A stretch of DNA of 37,697 nucleotides from Aeromonas salmonicida subsp. salmonicida (GTDB lineage: Bacteria > Pseudomonadota > Gammaproteobacteria > Enterobacterales > Aeromonadaceae), in contig NZ_LSGW01000039.1 of NCBI RefSeq assembly GCF_001643305.1, positions 1-37,697 on the forward strand, given 5' to 3'. Both the position numbers and the translations under genes were made by a program. The number at the start of each line of letters is the position of its first letter. The first letter of the stretch is position 1. This document shows positions 24,201 through 32,651 of the stretch, one piece after another. Below the pieces are notes generated by a model. That model saw nothing but the letters and a program-made list of their open reading frames with translations. It searched no databases and was not told the origin of the DNA.

Positions 24201-24680
24201 TCAGGATGAGCCGTGATGCAGCTGTGACTGCTGATAGTTCTCCAGCCCGATGCGATCGATGAGATCTAGCTGGGTCTCCAGCCAGTCCACGTGCTCCTCT
24301 TCATCTTCCAGAATGTCCTGGAACAGGTCACGGCTGATATAGTCCTGCACCGACTCGGCATAGGCGATGGCCACTTTCAGGTCGGGGATGGCGTCCATCT
24401 CCAGCGACAAATCACAGCGCAACATCTCCTCCACCGTCTCACCGATGCGCAGCTTGCCCAAGTCCTGCAAGTTGGGCAGCCCTTCCAGAAACAACACCCG
24501 TTTGACCAGCTCGTCGGCGTGCTTCATTTCATCGATAGACTCGTGATACTCCTTGTGCCCGAGCGCCTTGAGGCCCCAGTCATCGTAGATGCGGGCATGC
24601 AGGAAGTATTGGTTGATGGCAATCAGCTCATTGGCCAGCACCTTGTTGAGGTGGGCAATGATCTTGGGATCTCCTTTCAT
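24201..24680 (-). CDS. bfr: Bacterioferritin
   Basis: A 159-residue four-helix-bundle subunit of the 24-mer haem-containing iron store. All ferroxidase ligands are present at the standard positions: E18, E51, H54, E94, E127 and H130, and the haem ligand M52 is present. This distinguishes it from non-haem ferritins and Dps. AAGGAG stands 9 bases before ATG 24680. Its partner gene bfd lies 145 bases upstream on the same strand. Confidence 0.97.
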   Translation of the reverse strand: MKGDPKIIAHLNKVLANELIAINQYFLHARIYDDWGLKALGHKEYHESIDEMKHADELVKRVLFLEGLPNLQDLGKLRIGETVEEMLRCDLSLEMDAIPDLKVAIAYAESVQDYISRDLFQDILEDEEEHVDWLETQLDLIDRIGLENYQQSQLHHGSS

Positions 24681-24741
24681 CGACTCTGCTCCTTGGTTCG
24701 TGCCTGAGGCTTCGATCGTTAGAGCTTAGTCCAGAAAAGTG

Positions 24742-24771
24742 ACAACAAAAGGTCTGGCGAGCCAGCTCGCC
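24742..24771 (-). terminator. Terminator-like hairpin between bfd and bfr
   Basis: GGCGAG-CCAG-CTCGCC (24756-24771), followed on the minus strand by AGACCTTTTGTTG. It can separate bfd from bfr expression, which makes sense because iron usually controls the two oppositely. Confidence 0.6.
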
Positions 24772-24825
24772 TGAAAGGAAGGGTGACCCTACTGCCGGGT
24801 CGGGTTGGAAAACGCCTGGTCTTGG

Positions 24826-25032
24826 TCAGGCCACTTCGTAGTAGAGCGGGGCCGTTTCCAGCTCTGCCTTGTCGAGTTCGGCGGCGATGATCTCCATGGT
24901 CATGCGCACACACTTGCCACACTGGGCACCTACCTCCAGCGACTGTTTGAGTTGACGAAACTCGCTCTTGCCTGCCTGTACCGCCTTGCGGATCTGGGTA
25001 TCTGTGATGCCACGGCACAAACAGACGTACAT
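24826..25032 (-). CDS. bfd: Bacterioferritin-associated ferredoxin
   Basis: A 68-residue [2Fe-2S] protein that reduces Bfr so that stored iron is released. The four cluster cysteines are C4, C6, C38 and C41 (MYVCLCRG and AQCGKC). GAGG lies 8 bases before ATG 25032. A Fur-like box (25068-25086) about 36 bases upstream suggests induction under iron limitation. Confidence 0.95.
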   Translation of the reverse strand: MYVCLCRGITDTQIRKAVQAGKSEFRQLKQSLEVGAQCGKCVRMTMEIIAAELDKAELETAPLYYEVA

Positions 25033-25067
25033 TGTGTTTACCTCATGCTGGAATGCCATGAAATCTA

Positions 25068-25086
25068 AATGAGAATGGTTCGTAGT
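25068..25086. promoter_or_regulatory. Fur box upstream of bfd
   Basis: AATGAGAAT-G-GTTCGTAGT: the left half is identical to the Fur half-site AATGAGAAT, the right half matches 5 of 9. Its position overlaps the probable bfd promoter. Confidence 0.5.
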
Positions 25087-25170
25087 GCAAATAACAATTA
25101 GGAATAAGATCCCCCGCTTGCCAGCCATCAGCCCCTTGGGGACAATGCCTCCGTCACAGAGGAAAACATC

Positions 25171-25485
25171 ATGCTCAAGAAACTGTTCACAGCGCTGTTC
25201 GGGGGCCAACCAGCCCAAGTCGTCGACGTCACTCCCACCGAATACGCCGGTTATCTCATCTATCCAGAGCCCATGGCGGAAGGGGGCCAGTACCGGTTGG
25301 CGGGCCGCATCACCAAGGAGCTGGATGGTGTGCTGCAAACCCATCGATTTATCCGATCCGATCTGTTTGCCAACCCTGCCGATGCTGAACGTTTCATGGT
25401 GCAAAAAGCCCATACCTTTATCGACCAGACAGGGGATCGCATGTTTGAACCTCGCGTCAAAGCGGGCGACAGTTCAGCCTCATGA
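25171..25485 (+). CDS. HlyU-family small protein
   Basis: A 104-residue cytoplasmic protein with the HlyU-family pattern: VTPTEYAGYLIYPEPMAEGG, YRLAGRI, HRFIRSDLF and KAHTFIDQTGDRMFEP. The family name comes from a haemolysin regulator annotation, but no DNA-binding motif is visible, so the function is open. AGAGGA precedes ATG 25171. Its stop overlaps the tmcA start by 4 bases (ATGA), so the two are probably translationally coupled. Confidence 0.82.
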   Translation: MLKKLFTALFGGQPAQVVDVTPTEYAGYLIYPEPMAEGGQYRLAGRITKELDGVLQTHRFIRSDLFANPADAERFMVQKAHTFIDQTGDRMFEPRVKAGDSSAS

Positions 25486-27548
25486 GCCCTGCCGAGGTGA
25501 AAGCCCTGCGCCAGACCCTCGCCCATGCTGGCGAGCGGCGACTGATCTGGCTGGAAGGGGATGAGGCTGATTGCATCGTCCGTGCCGAAGCGCTGCTGGG
25601 CGGCGTCATCTATTGGCTAGGAGAAGGTCCGGCCTGCCATGGGCCCGTTCCCGCCGCCAAGGCGCTGCAACGGCTGGGTCAGGAGTGCGACACGCTGGTG
25701 TTCAACGCTTTCAGCGGCTTTCATCCCGACGCCTTCGGCGCCCTGGCGGGCACACTGCGGGCGGGCGGCCTGCTGCTGCTGCTGACGCCACCCAGAGAGC
25801 TGTGGCCAGCATGGCCGGATCCCGATCGGATCAGATTGGTGGCACAGCCGGAGGAGGCAAGCCGGGCGGGTCACGGCTTTATCGCCCGGCTGGTGCGGCT
25901 GCTGACAGGCGATCCTGCACTCTCCCTGCTACCGCCCACCAGCCCACAGCCTTGGCAACCGATAGGTGCCGAACGGCCATTGAGTGACGATCAGGCTCTT
26001 GCTCTGCCCGCCATCCAAAGGGTGCTGCACGGCCATCGCCGCCGTCCCCTGGTGCTGAGCGCCGATCGGGGACGTGGCAAGAGCAGCCTGCTGGGCCTCG
26101 CCGCCGCTGGGCTGCTGCGCCAGCAACCCGACCTGAAGATAGTGGTGACGGCACCCTCTCAGGCCACTGTCGCCACCCTGTTCGCCCACGCAGCCCGGGC
26201 GCTCGATACCACCCAAGAGCAGCTTGTGGGCCTCGAGTTCTGTTCACCGGATCGACTGGTACATGAGGCGCTGCAACCCGATCTGTTGCTGGTGGATGAA
26301 GCCGCCGCCATCCCAACGCCGCTGCTGGAGGCCATGCTGGCCCGCCACAGTCGCATCGTCTTCGCCACCACCGAGCACGGTTACGAGGGGACGGGACGCG
26401 GCTTTCACCTGCGTTTCAAGCGAGTGCTTGACCGCCAGACGCCGGATTGGCAGGAGATCCACCTGGCCGAGCCCATCCGCTGGAGCACTCGCGACCCGCT
26501 GGAACCGCTGGTGTTTCGCCTCCTTGGCCTCAATACCGAGGTAGATGCTCCCCAACCGCCGACCAACCCGAGCTGGCGGCTGATCGGGCAAGGGACGCTG
26601 GCCGCCGATGAGGCACTGCTGAATCAAGTATTCGGCCTGCTGGTGCTGGCCCACTACCAGACCACGCCGAGCGACCTGAGATCTCTGCTGGAGAGTCCGG
26701 ATCTCGACATCCACCTGCTGGAACAGGCGCAGAGCCTGCTGGGGGTCGCGCTGGTAGCGCGGGAGGGCAATATCGCCCCCGAACTCGCCGAGGCTATCTG
26801 GGCGGGCCGACGACGCCCGCGCGGCCATCTGCTGCCCCAGTCCCTGCTTGCCCACGCCGGTTTCAAAACAGCCGGGGGACGCAGCTACGCCCGGGTGATG
26901 CGCATCGCCATCCACCCGACGCTGCATCGCCACGGGCTCGGCTCACGACTGCTCGGCCAGCTGGAGGACTACTACCGGGAGGAAGGGCTCGACTATCTCG
27001 GCTCCGCTTTCTCGGCCAGCGCCGACTTGTTGCCCTTCTGGCGCAAGGCCGGGCTGGTGACATTGCGCATCGGTTTGCAGCGGGATGCCGCCAGCGGCAA
27101 CCATGCCGCCCTGCTGCTCAAGGCGTTAAAACCCGAGTGGCAAGCCGAGCTGGACCTGTGGCGCCAGCGCTTCGTACAACAGCTACCTACCCTGCTGGCC
27201 GGGGAGTTGAAAGAGCTGGATCCCGAACTGGTGTGGCAATGTGTGAAGGGACAAGAGCTGGCCGTGCCTGAGCTGGATGAGTTTGAACAGGATGAGCTTG
27301 ATTGCTTCGCCCATCACCATAAGCCGTTCGAGCTGTGCCAATCCACTCTACAGCGCTGGCTGACAGGCAATCTGCCGCGACTGGCCTCCCTGACGCCAAG
27401 CGAATGCCAGCTGCTGATCGCCACCATCTGGCAATATGCGGACTGGAGTCGACTGGCTGCCAGGCTGCAACTGGCGGGCAAGCCAGCCATCATCAAGGCG
27501 CTGCGAGCCCTGCTGGCTCGCCTGCTGGATGCCCCTACCACTCGATAG
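25482..27548 (+). CDS. tmcA: tRNA(Met) cytidine acetyltransferase
   Basis: A 688-residue enzyme that makes N4-acetylcytidine at the wobble base of elongator tRNA-Met using acetyl-CoA and ATP. The N-terminal domain (to about 160) is followed by an RNA-helicase-like ATPase with Walker A SADRGRGKSS (193-202) and Walker B LLLVDEAAAIP (268-278), then a GNAT domain with RIAIHPTLHRHGLGSRLL (about 467-484), and a C-terminal tRNA-binding tail. ATG 25482 lies within the stop of the preceding gene. Its last 14 bases overlap the end of the convergent SDR gene. Confidence 0.95.
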   Translation: MSPAEVKALRQTLAHAGERRLIWLEGDEADCIVRAEALLGGVIYWLGEGPACHGPVPAAKALQRLGQECDTLVFNAFSGFHPDAFGALAGTLRAGGLLLLLTPPRELWPAWPDPDRIRLVAQPEEASRAGHGFIARLVRLLTGDPALSLLPPTSPQPWQPIGAERPLSDDQALALPAIQRVLHGHRRRPLVLSADRGRGKSSLLGLAAAGLLRQQPDLKIVVTAPSQATVATLFAHAARALDTTQEQLVGLEFCSPDRLVHEALQPDLLLVDEAAAIPTPLLEAMLARHSRIVFATTEHGYEGTGRGFHLRFKRVLDRQTPDWQEIHLAEPIRWSTRDPLEPLVFRLLGLNTEVDAPQPPTNPSWRLIGQGTLAADEALLNQVFGLLVLAHYQTTPSDLRSLLESPDLDIHLLEQAQSLLGVALVAREGNIAPELAEAIWAGRRRPRGHLLPQSLLAHAGFKTAGGRSYARVMRIAIHPTLHRHGLGSRLLGQLEDYYREEGLDYLGSAFSASADLLPFWRKAGLVTLRIGLQRDAASGNHAALLLKALKPEWQAELDLWRQRFVQQLPTLLAGELKELDPELVWQCVKGQELAVPELDEFEQDELDCFAHHHKPFELCQSTLQRWLTGNLPRLASLTPSECQLLIATIWQYADWSRLAARLQLAGKPAIIKALRALLARLLDAPTTR

Positions 27549-28254
27549 TCTTGCCCTGCCAGTCGAGATAGCTGAGTTCGCCGTCAGGCATCAGCCGATC
27601 CATCAAACTCACCAGATGATGAGCGACCTGCTCTGGCGTCTGCAAGCTGCCGGCCGGCACATTGGCGTGAAACGGGCGCGAGAGCTGGGTATCCACAGTG
27701 CCCGGATGAAACGCAAGCAGCTTGACGCCCGGGGCACGCCGGGCGAGCTCGATGGACGCGCACTTGAGCAACATATTGAGAGCGGCCTTGGCAGCACGAT
27801 AGCCATACCAACCACCAGCGCGGTTGTCGCCAATGCTGCCGACTCGAGCACTGAGTACAGCCAGGGTGCAGGGTGAGGTGCCAAACAGCGAGAGCAACTG
27901 GTTGATCCAGCGCAGCGGCAGCAAGGCATTGGTCTGGTAGAGGCGGGTCATGGCCTCGACATTGAGCGCTTCCAACCGTTTTTCTGGCTTGATCTCCCCC
28001 TGATGCAAGACGCCATTACAGATCACCAGATGGCGCAAACCAGGTGCCAGTCCGGCAATATGGCTGACGCAGTGGCTCATCTGCTGGTCGCTGTAATCGC
28101 AGGGCAGCCAATGCAAGCGGGGATCATCAAACCCGACGGGAGCTTGCTGTCGGCTGACCGCAATGACTGGGTTGGCTCCTGCCGCCAGCCAGTGCGCCAC
28201 CAGTGCCTGCCCGATTCCGCCCCCTGCCCCTATCACAACCACAGCCTCTGCCAT
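27535..28254 (-). CDS. SDR-family NAD(P)-dependent oxidoreductase (CsgA-like)
   Basis: A 239-residue Rossmann-fold enzyme. The cofactor motif is VIGAGGGIGQAL (residues 8-19), CNG is at 79-81, catalytic Ser is in VLSARVGSIG (from 133) and the active-site YxxxK is Y152-K156 in YRAAKAALN. The GGWYGYRAAK context resembles the CsgA/C-factor branch; the substrate is unknown. It converges with tmcA and overlaps its end by 14 bases. The start ATG 28254 has GGAGCGG upstream. Confidence 0.88.
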   Translation of the reverse strand: MAEAVVVIGAGGGIGQALVAHWLAAGANPVIAVSRQQAPVGFDDPRLHWLPCDYSDQQMSHCVSHIAGLAPGLRHLVICNGVLHQGEIKPEKRLEALNVEAMTRLYQTNALLPLRWINQLLSLFGTSPCTLAVLSARVGSIGDNRAGGWYGYRAAKAALNMLLKCASIELARRAPGVKLLAFHPGTVDTQLSRPFHANVPAGSLQTPEQVAHHLVSLMDRLMPDGELSYLDWQGKTIEW

Positions 28255-28462
28255 GCTCCGCTCCTGTTTGTGGTGAGTGTGATGGTCTTCTCCATCGCAT
28301 CTTTGTTTCCCTGTTAAGCTGTTACGTGCCTTCCTACTTGCGGGATCAAGCAGTTATGAGGGTTATGTTGTGTGGATCTCTCCGGTGTGGACGGATCCAT
28401 TCCTATACTGAGGGAAAACCGCAGCCGGTGCTGCCAGCGCAACCAGAAGCACGAGAGTCGCC

Positions 28463-29476
28463 ATGATGTCCAAAAACGGGGAAGAGCGTAAATCCATCCT
28501 GACCGAGAGCGGGACCAACGAGCTCGAAATCATCGAGTTTCATCTCAAGAAGCATCTGCCCGATGGCAGGGAGAAGATTGCCTATTACGGTATCAACGTC
28601 GCCAAGGTGCGCGAGGTGATCCGGGTACCGGAAACTACCGACTACCCCAATGCCCAGCGCCACATGGTCGGGGTCTTCTCGCTGCGTGAACGGCTGATCC
28701 CCCTGGTGGATCTGGCGGGCTGGCTCGGGATCCGCACCAACCCGGACAACAGCAACAAAGTGGTTATCGTCACCGACTTCAACAAGATGGCGAACGGTTT
28801 TCTCATCGACAGCGTCAGCAGGATCCATAGAGTCTCCTGGGAGGATGTGGAATCCCCCAGTCAGTTTCTGGAAGCGGGCGAGAATGACTGCGTGGTTGCC
28901 GTGGTCAGACGCGATGGCAACCTCATCATGATCCTCGACTTCGAGAAGATCATCGCCGACATCAACCCAGAGCTCAGCATGGAGAAATACGATGTGACCC
29001 AGGATCGCAAGGTCATCATCGACGATCGCATGATGGCACTGCGCCAGGCCAAGAGCATTCTGGTGGTCGACGACTCGGCCTTCATCCGCAAGATGATAGA
29101 AACAACGTTGCGCACCGCTGGCTACAACGTGGTGACGGCCAAGGACGGGGGAGAAGGACTGGAGATGCTGACGGAGTTTGACCGCCTGTCACAGGAGGAG
29201 AAGATACCAGTGTCCGAGTTTGTCAGCGGCATCATCACAGACGTCGAAATGCCCCGAATGGATGGCATGCACCTGCTCAAACGGCTGCGGGACACCCCCG
29301 CCTTCAAGACCACCCCCATCATAATGTTCTCGTCGCTGATGAGTGATGACAACCGCCAGAAGGCATTGCAGCTGGGGGCCAATGACACCATCACCAAACC
29401 CGAGCTGGGCCGCATGGTCGGCATGATGGATAACTTGCTGCTCGGCATCCCCATTCCCAAACCGGGCAATCTGTAA
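28463..29476 (+). CDS. cheV: Chemotaxis adaptor CheV
   Basis: A 337-residue protein: N-terminal CheW-like domain (about 20-170) that links chemoreceptors to CheA, joined to a C-terminal response-regulator receiver (about 197-325). Receiver residues are the acidic pair in ILVVDDSAF (D203, D204), the phosphoacceptor D260 in IITDVEMPRMDG and the K in TKPE. It couples taxis signalling to feedback at the receptor array near the inner membrane. GAGAG precedes ATG 28463; ATG 28466 is equally possible. No other che genes are adjacent. Confidence 0.95.
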   Translation: MMSKNGEERKSILTESGTNELEIIEFHLKKHLPDGREKIAYYGINVAKVREVIRVPETTDYPNAQRHMVGVFSLRERLIPLVDLAGWLGIRTNPDNSNKVVIVTDFNKMANGFLIDSVSRIHRVSWEDVESPSQFLEAGENDCVVAVVRRDGNLIMILDFEKIIADINPELSMEKYDVTQDRKVIIDDRMMALRQAKSILVVDDSAFIRKMIETTLRTAGYNVVTAKDGGEGLEMLTEFDRLSQEEKIPVSEFVSGIITDVEMPRMDGMHLLKRLRDTPAFKTTPIIMFSSLMSDDNRQKALQLGANDTITKPELGRMVGMMDNLLLGIPIPKPGNL

Positions 29477-29500
29477 TGTCGTCAGTCTGACCCTCAAGCA

Positions 29501-29524
29501 AGCGGGCGCCTCGGCGCCCTTGTT
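29501..29524 (+). terminator. Terminator after cheV
   Basis: GGGCGC-CTCG-GCGCCC (29504-29519) followed by TTGTTGTTG. The T-run is interrupted, but position and stem are good. Confidence 0.7.
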
Positions 29525-29810
29525 GTTGATGTTGTTCAGCAGCACCAGAGATAGCGCCCCTGAGCGGCTCATCCCATTTCGCGAGAGAACAACGAAAAGA
29601 CAGAGCTTCCTTCTGGATCGAGATCCCATACCAATCGTTCACTGACGGGCTGCTTGTCATTCCAAATCCTTATTGGCCTTAAGATTTTGTAAATTTTCTT
29701 ATTGCCATCGCCCAAGCAAGATGGCTCTCAAATTGAGTTTGATGTGGCTGATGCCATGCGCCATCGAGACATCAAATGTCGTCTCTATCAATGAATTCCC
29801 TGGAGTCGCT
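29525..29810. other. Gap between cheV and the B3/B4-domain gene
   Basis: Beyond the cheV terminator I see no gene. The stretch 29660-29710 is AT-rich and promoter-like. A frame open from 29673 joins the downstream gene but has no ribosome binding site or family similarity, so I treat it as leader. Confidence 0.5.
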
Positions 29811-30503
29811 ATGCCGTTGTTCAAGCCGTTAATCACCCCTGAAGTGACCGATATGGCTCCCGGATTCCGGGCCTTGAGTATCACTGTCCAGGCGGCTGCC
29901 ATTGCAGACCCCGCTGTGGGGACGCGGGCTCTGGAACAAGCCTCCCTTGCCATGGCCAGAGAAGATGCACCCTGGGCCGATGCACACCTCTCTGCCTGGG
30001 CGGACCTCTTTAGAAAGTTTGGCGCCAAACCACAGCGCACTCCCTGCTCTGCCGAAGCCCTGAGAAAACGGGTAGCCCGTGATGGCAGCCTGCCGAGTAT
30101 CGATCCTGTCGTTGACCTCTATAACGCCATCAGCATTGAGTACGCCATACCGGTAGGGGGCGAAAACCTGACTACCTATGAAGGGATGCCAAGGTTGGTA
30201 GTTGCCGATGGCAGCGAGCTATTCGACACAATGAAGGGCGGCGAAGTGGCTCATGAATCTCCAGAACCCGGCGAAGTGGTATGGCGGGATGACAAGGGGG
30301 TGACGTGCCGACGCTGGAACTGGAGACAGGGGGTCAGGACCAGGCTCAGTGTGGAGTCGAGCATGATGTGGTTCATTCTGGAGAGCTTGCCCGAAATGCC
30401 CCTGGAAGCTTTGCAAGCAGCCGGGAACAAGCTGATTGAAGGCATACAACAGATGATGCCCGGAGCCGTAATAGAACAAACCGTCATTGGCCATGTCGAG
30501 TGA
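29811..30503 (+). CDS. B3/B4 tRNA-binding-domain protein
   Basis: A 230-residue free-standing protein with the B3/B4 domain also found in the beta subunit of phenylalanyl-tRNA synthetase. Seen in ALRKRVARDGSLPSIDPVVDLYNAISIEYAIPVGGENL (about residues 86-123) and the later DKGVTCRRWNWRQGVRT and SSMMWFILESL. Related single-domain proteins are thought to edit or trap mischarged aminoacyl groups, but this one's activity is unknown. ATG 29811 has TGGAG 5 bases upstream. It is monocistronic, with a good terminator. Confidence 0.85.
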   Translation: MPLFKPLITPEVTDMAPGFRALSITVQAAAIADPAVGTRALEQASLAMAREDAPWADAHLSAWADLFRKFGAKPQRTPCSAEALRKRVARDGSLPSIDPVVDLYNAISIEYAIPVGGENLTTYEGMPRLVVADGSELFDTMKGGEVAHESPEPGEVVWRDDKGVTCRRWNWRQGVRTRLSVESSMMWFILESLPEMPLEALQAAGNKLIEGIQQMMPGAVIEQTVIGHVE

Positions 30504-30559
30504 CTACAATGCCGGGCTGGCCATCTCGATGCTGTCCGCGTGATCGCAACGAGAAATGC

Positions 30560-30583
30560 AAAGAGGCTCCGAAGAGCCTCTTT
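30560..30583. terminator. Bidirectional terminator
   Basis: A 10-bp stem, AAAGAGGCTC (30560-30569) with GAGCCTCTTT (30574-30583), CGAA loop, between convergent genes. Confidence 0.85.
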
Positions 30584-30601
30584 ATGTCATCTGAACCCGA
30601 C

Positions 30602-31774
30602 TCAGCCCAGCAGCAGGTAGAGCTGATGGGCCGCCACACCGGCGCAGAGACCGCCGATGGTATGAGCCACTATGGCGCGGGAGGTGAGATGGCGATAACC
30701 GAGCGCATCCAGCATAGCGGTGTGAGTACTCAGAAAGCCGCTCCAGCACATGCCCATGGCGGTGAATACCGCCACCTCGTTGCCGGTGATCCAACCCTTG
30801 CCGATGAAAGGAGGCACCAGCGACATCGCGGCCCCGACCGCTCCCAGCGAAGTTACGGGGAAGGCCACCAGCTCGGCATGGGTAAAACCGAACAGCATCT
30901 CGAACAACCAGCCCACCTTGGCCGCCAGCACGGGCAGCAGTGCCACCCCCTGGAAGGCCTCACCGGTATAGCCCTTGTCGCCAGGACCAAAGGTCAGCAA
31001 CATGACGAAGGTACTGATGATGAGCACACCCGGGATCACCGCCATGCCGAGCTCCACCCCGGACTTGCCACCATCGAGCAGGGCATTGAGCACCCGGAGC
31101 CAAGTGGGAGCAGCTTCCTGACTCAGCCCGGGCTTGGCGCCCACGCTCACCACTTCGTCATCAATCAGGGTCTCCCCCACCAGCGGCCTGATCATGCGCT
31201 GCATCAGCCGGGTCGAGACCACTGAGCCGATGAGGGCGCCGAGCAGACCTATCAAAGCCGCACTGGCAGTGGATTCACCGCTTGGCAGTTGCAGGGTGGC
31301 CATGAAGGTCACCACGATCAGCCCCATGCCAAAAGCCGTCCCGAAGTTGGTCAGAGACACCAGTTGCCAGGGGGTGAAGCCCTTGCGAAAGCGACTGTCT
31401 TTGGCGAGGCTGATCACCGCCGGGTTGTCGGAAAAGAACGTCATCAGAGCCGCCAGGGCGGTACGGCCCGGCAGACGGAAGATGGGCTTCATCAGTGGCG
31501 CCAGCAGCACCTCCAGCAGGCGGATCACCCCGAACTCACTGAGTAGCTGACTCAGCGCCCCGGATAGCACTGTAATCCCCATGATGAAGAGCACAGTATT
31601 GAGCAGCAGCTGATGGGCCGTATTGAACAGGGTGTTGACCAGGGCGGAGAGCCCCATCAGGCTGCCGAGGTAACCGAACAGGCTGCCCAGAATGGCCAGT
31701 ACCAGTACCGGCTCCAGCCAGCGGCGAAGGGAGGTTTGCACTACATGTGAATCTTTAACTGCTTGATTTTCCAT
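30602..31774 (-). CDS. Gate-domain (nucleoside-recognition-like) membrane protein, CD0519/CD1768-type
   Basis: A 390-residue inner-membrane protein with about 9-10 hydrophobic segments. The stretch PIFRLPGRTALAALMTFFSDNPAVISLAKD and the later GKSGVELGMAVIPGVLIISTFVML and FPVTSLGAVGAAMSLVPPFI resemble Gate-domain proteins, a group including nucleoside transporters and sporulation membrane proteins. Assignment to the CD0519/CD1768 family is from memory. Substrate and direction are unknown. ATG 31774 (MENQAVKDSH) has CAGGA 6 bases upstream; the frame is open to 31855 without a better site. It is preceded by a long gap with a strong hairpin. Confidence 0.75.
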   Translation of the reverse strand: MENQAVKDSHVVQTSLRRWLEPVLVLAILGSLFGYLGSLMGLSALVNTLFNTAHQLLLNTVLFIMGITVLSGALSQLLSEFGVIRLLEVLLAPLMKPIFRLPGRTALAALMTFFSDNPAVISLAKDSRFRKGFTPWQLVSLTNFGTAFGMGLIVVTFMATLQLPSGESTASAALIGLLGALIGSVVSTRLMQRMIRPLVGETLIDDEVVSVGAKPGLSQEAAPTWLRVLNALLDGGKSGVELGMAVIPGVLIISTFVMLLTFGPGDKGYTGEAFQGVALLPVLAAKVGWLFEMLFGFTHAELVAFPVTSLGAVGAAMSLVPPFIGKGWITGNEVAVFTAMGMCWSGFLSTHTAMLDALGYRHLTSRAIVAHTIGGLCAGVAAHQLYLLLG

Positions 31775-31832
31775 ACCAATCCTGATGACTGTCTCTGTGT
31801 GAATCGTTGTTTTTATTATTGAACTCATGACG

Positions 31833-31864
31833 CCGTAGCCCTCGTCTCGCAACAAGGGCTACGG
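31833..31864 (-). other. Strong hairpin in the leader region of the Gate-domain gene (gap 31775-32080)
   Basis: A 10-bp perfect stem (CCGTAGCCCT with AGGGCTACGG) and 12-base loop, 58 bases before the start codon. TATACT on the minus strand near 32010 could be a -10 box, giving a 5' leader of about 200 bases. A 73-codon frame (32080-31859) starts one base after the ClbS-like stop but shows no family resemblance. Confidence 0.45.
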
Positions 31865-32080
31865 TGATATCCGGATGAACAGCCCGCCGAACTGGCGACT
31901 GAACTCAGGAGGAAACACCCGCTTGCCAGACAAGGCAGCACGGCAAACCGCCTCACGCCAGGGGGACGATAAACCCGGCACCCGGGAAAATTGAGGGGCG
32001 GGAGTATAACAACCGGGGCAAGTCAGCGAAAGAATACAGGCCTCCTCAGCCAGCATCACCATCTGCAACACCGGGAACAT

Positions 32081-32596
32081 TCATACCCGAATGCAGTTCC
32101 CCTTCAACCACTTGCGCAATCGCCCGTTGGCATTGTGGTAGGGAGAAGCGGTATTGAACTGGATCATCCGCCCCAGGGTCCACTGCTCATACCAGGGGCG
32201 ACCATACAGCTCATCGTCACTGCGCGTCACGATCAGCTCGACGATGCGGGCCTTGGCCGCCATCAGCCGGGTCAGCAGTGCCGGATAGGCCAGCCCCTCA
32301 TAATCCCGATAGAACTTTTGGGCCAGCCTGCCCAGCTCGTTCCACTTAAAGCCCGTCTCGGGAAAATCTACCGGCAAGCCCGCCGTATCCCGCTCTATCC
32401 ACTTGATCGCCAGCTCATTCCAGCCGATGAGGTAGGCCACCAGATTGGCCACGCTCATGGAGGTGCTCTTGCTGTGCCCCTCCATCACCCGCTCCTGCAC
32501 CAGGCTCTCGGGTACCGCCTGCAAGGCCTTGAGCAGCTTGCCAAAATTCGTGTCGATGGCAAGCAGCAGCTCGGCCTTGTTGCTGGGGATCCCCAT
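32081..32596 (-). CDS. ClbS/DfsB-family four-helix protein
   Basis: A 171-residue cytoplasmic protein of the DfsB/ClbS group (DUF1706). Characteristic parts are SNKAELLLAIDTNFGKLLKAL, MSVANLVAYLIGWNELAIKW, ETGFKWNELGRLAQKFY and the C-terminal HNANGRLRKWLK. ClbS protects colibactin producers from their own toxin; most homologues stand outside such clusters and have no assigned role, and no toxin cluster is visible here. AGGAGG lies 5-6 bases before ATG 32596. Confidence 0.85.
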   Translation of the reverse strand: MGIPSNKAELLLAIDTNFGKLLKALQAVPESLVQERVMEGHSKSTSMSVANLVAYLIGWNELAIKWIERDTAGLPVDFPETGFKWNELGRLAQKFYRDYEGLAYPALLTRLMAAKARIVELIVTRSDDELYGRPWYEQWTLGRMIQFNTASPYHNANGRLRKWLKGNCIRV

Positions 32597-32651
32597 TACC
32601 TTCCTCCTTCATGCCTGCCACCCGGTCGGGGCATGGCGGTCGGCACCGTCA

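Noticed and set aside
31859..32080. A 73-codon frame after the ClbS-like gene
   Set aside because: No family resemblance or ribosome binding site, and it spans a probable promoter and part of a strong hairpin. Kept only as an alternative in the leader finding.
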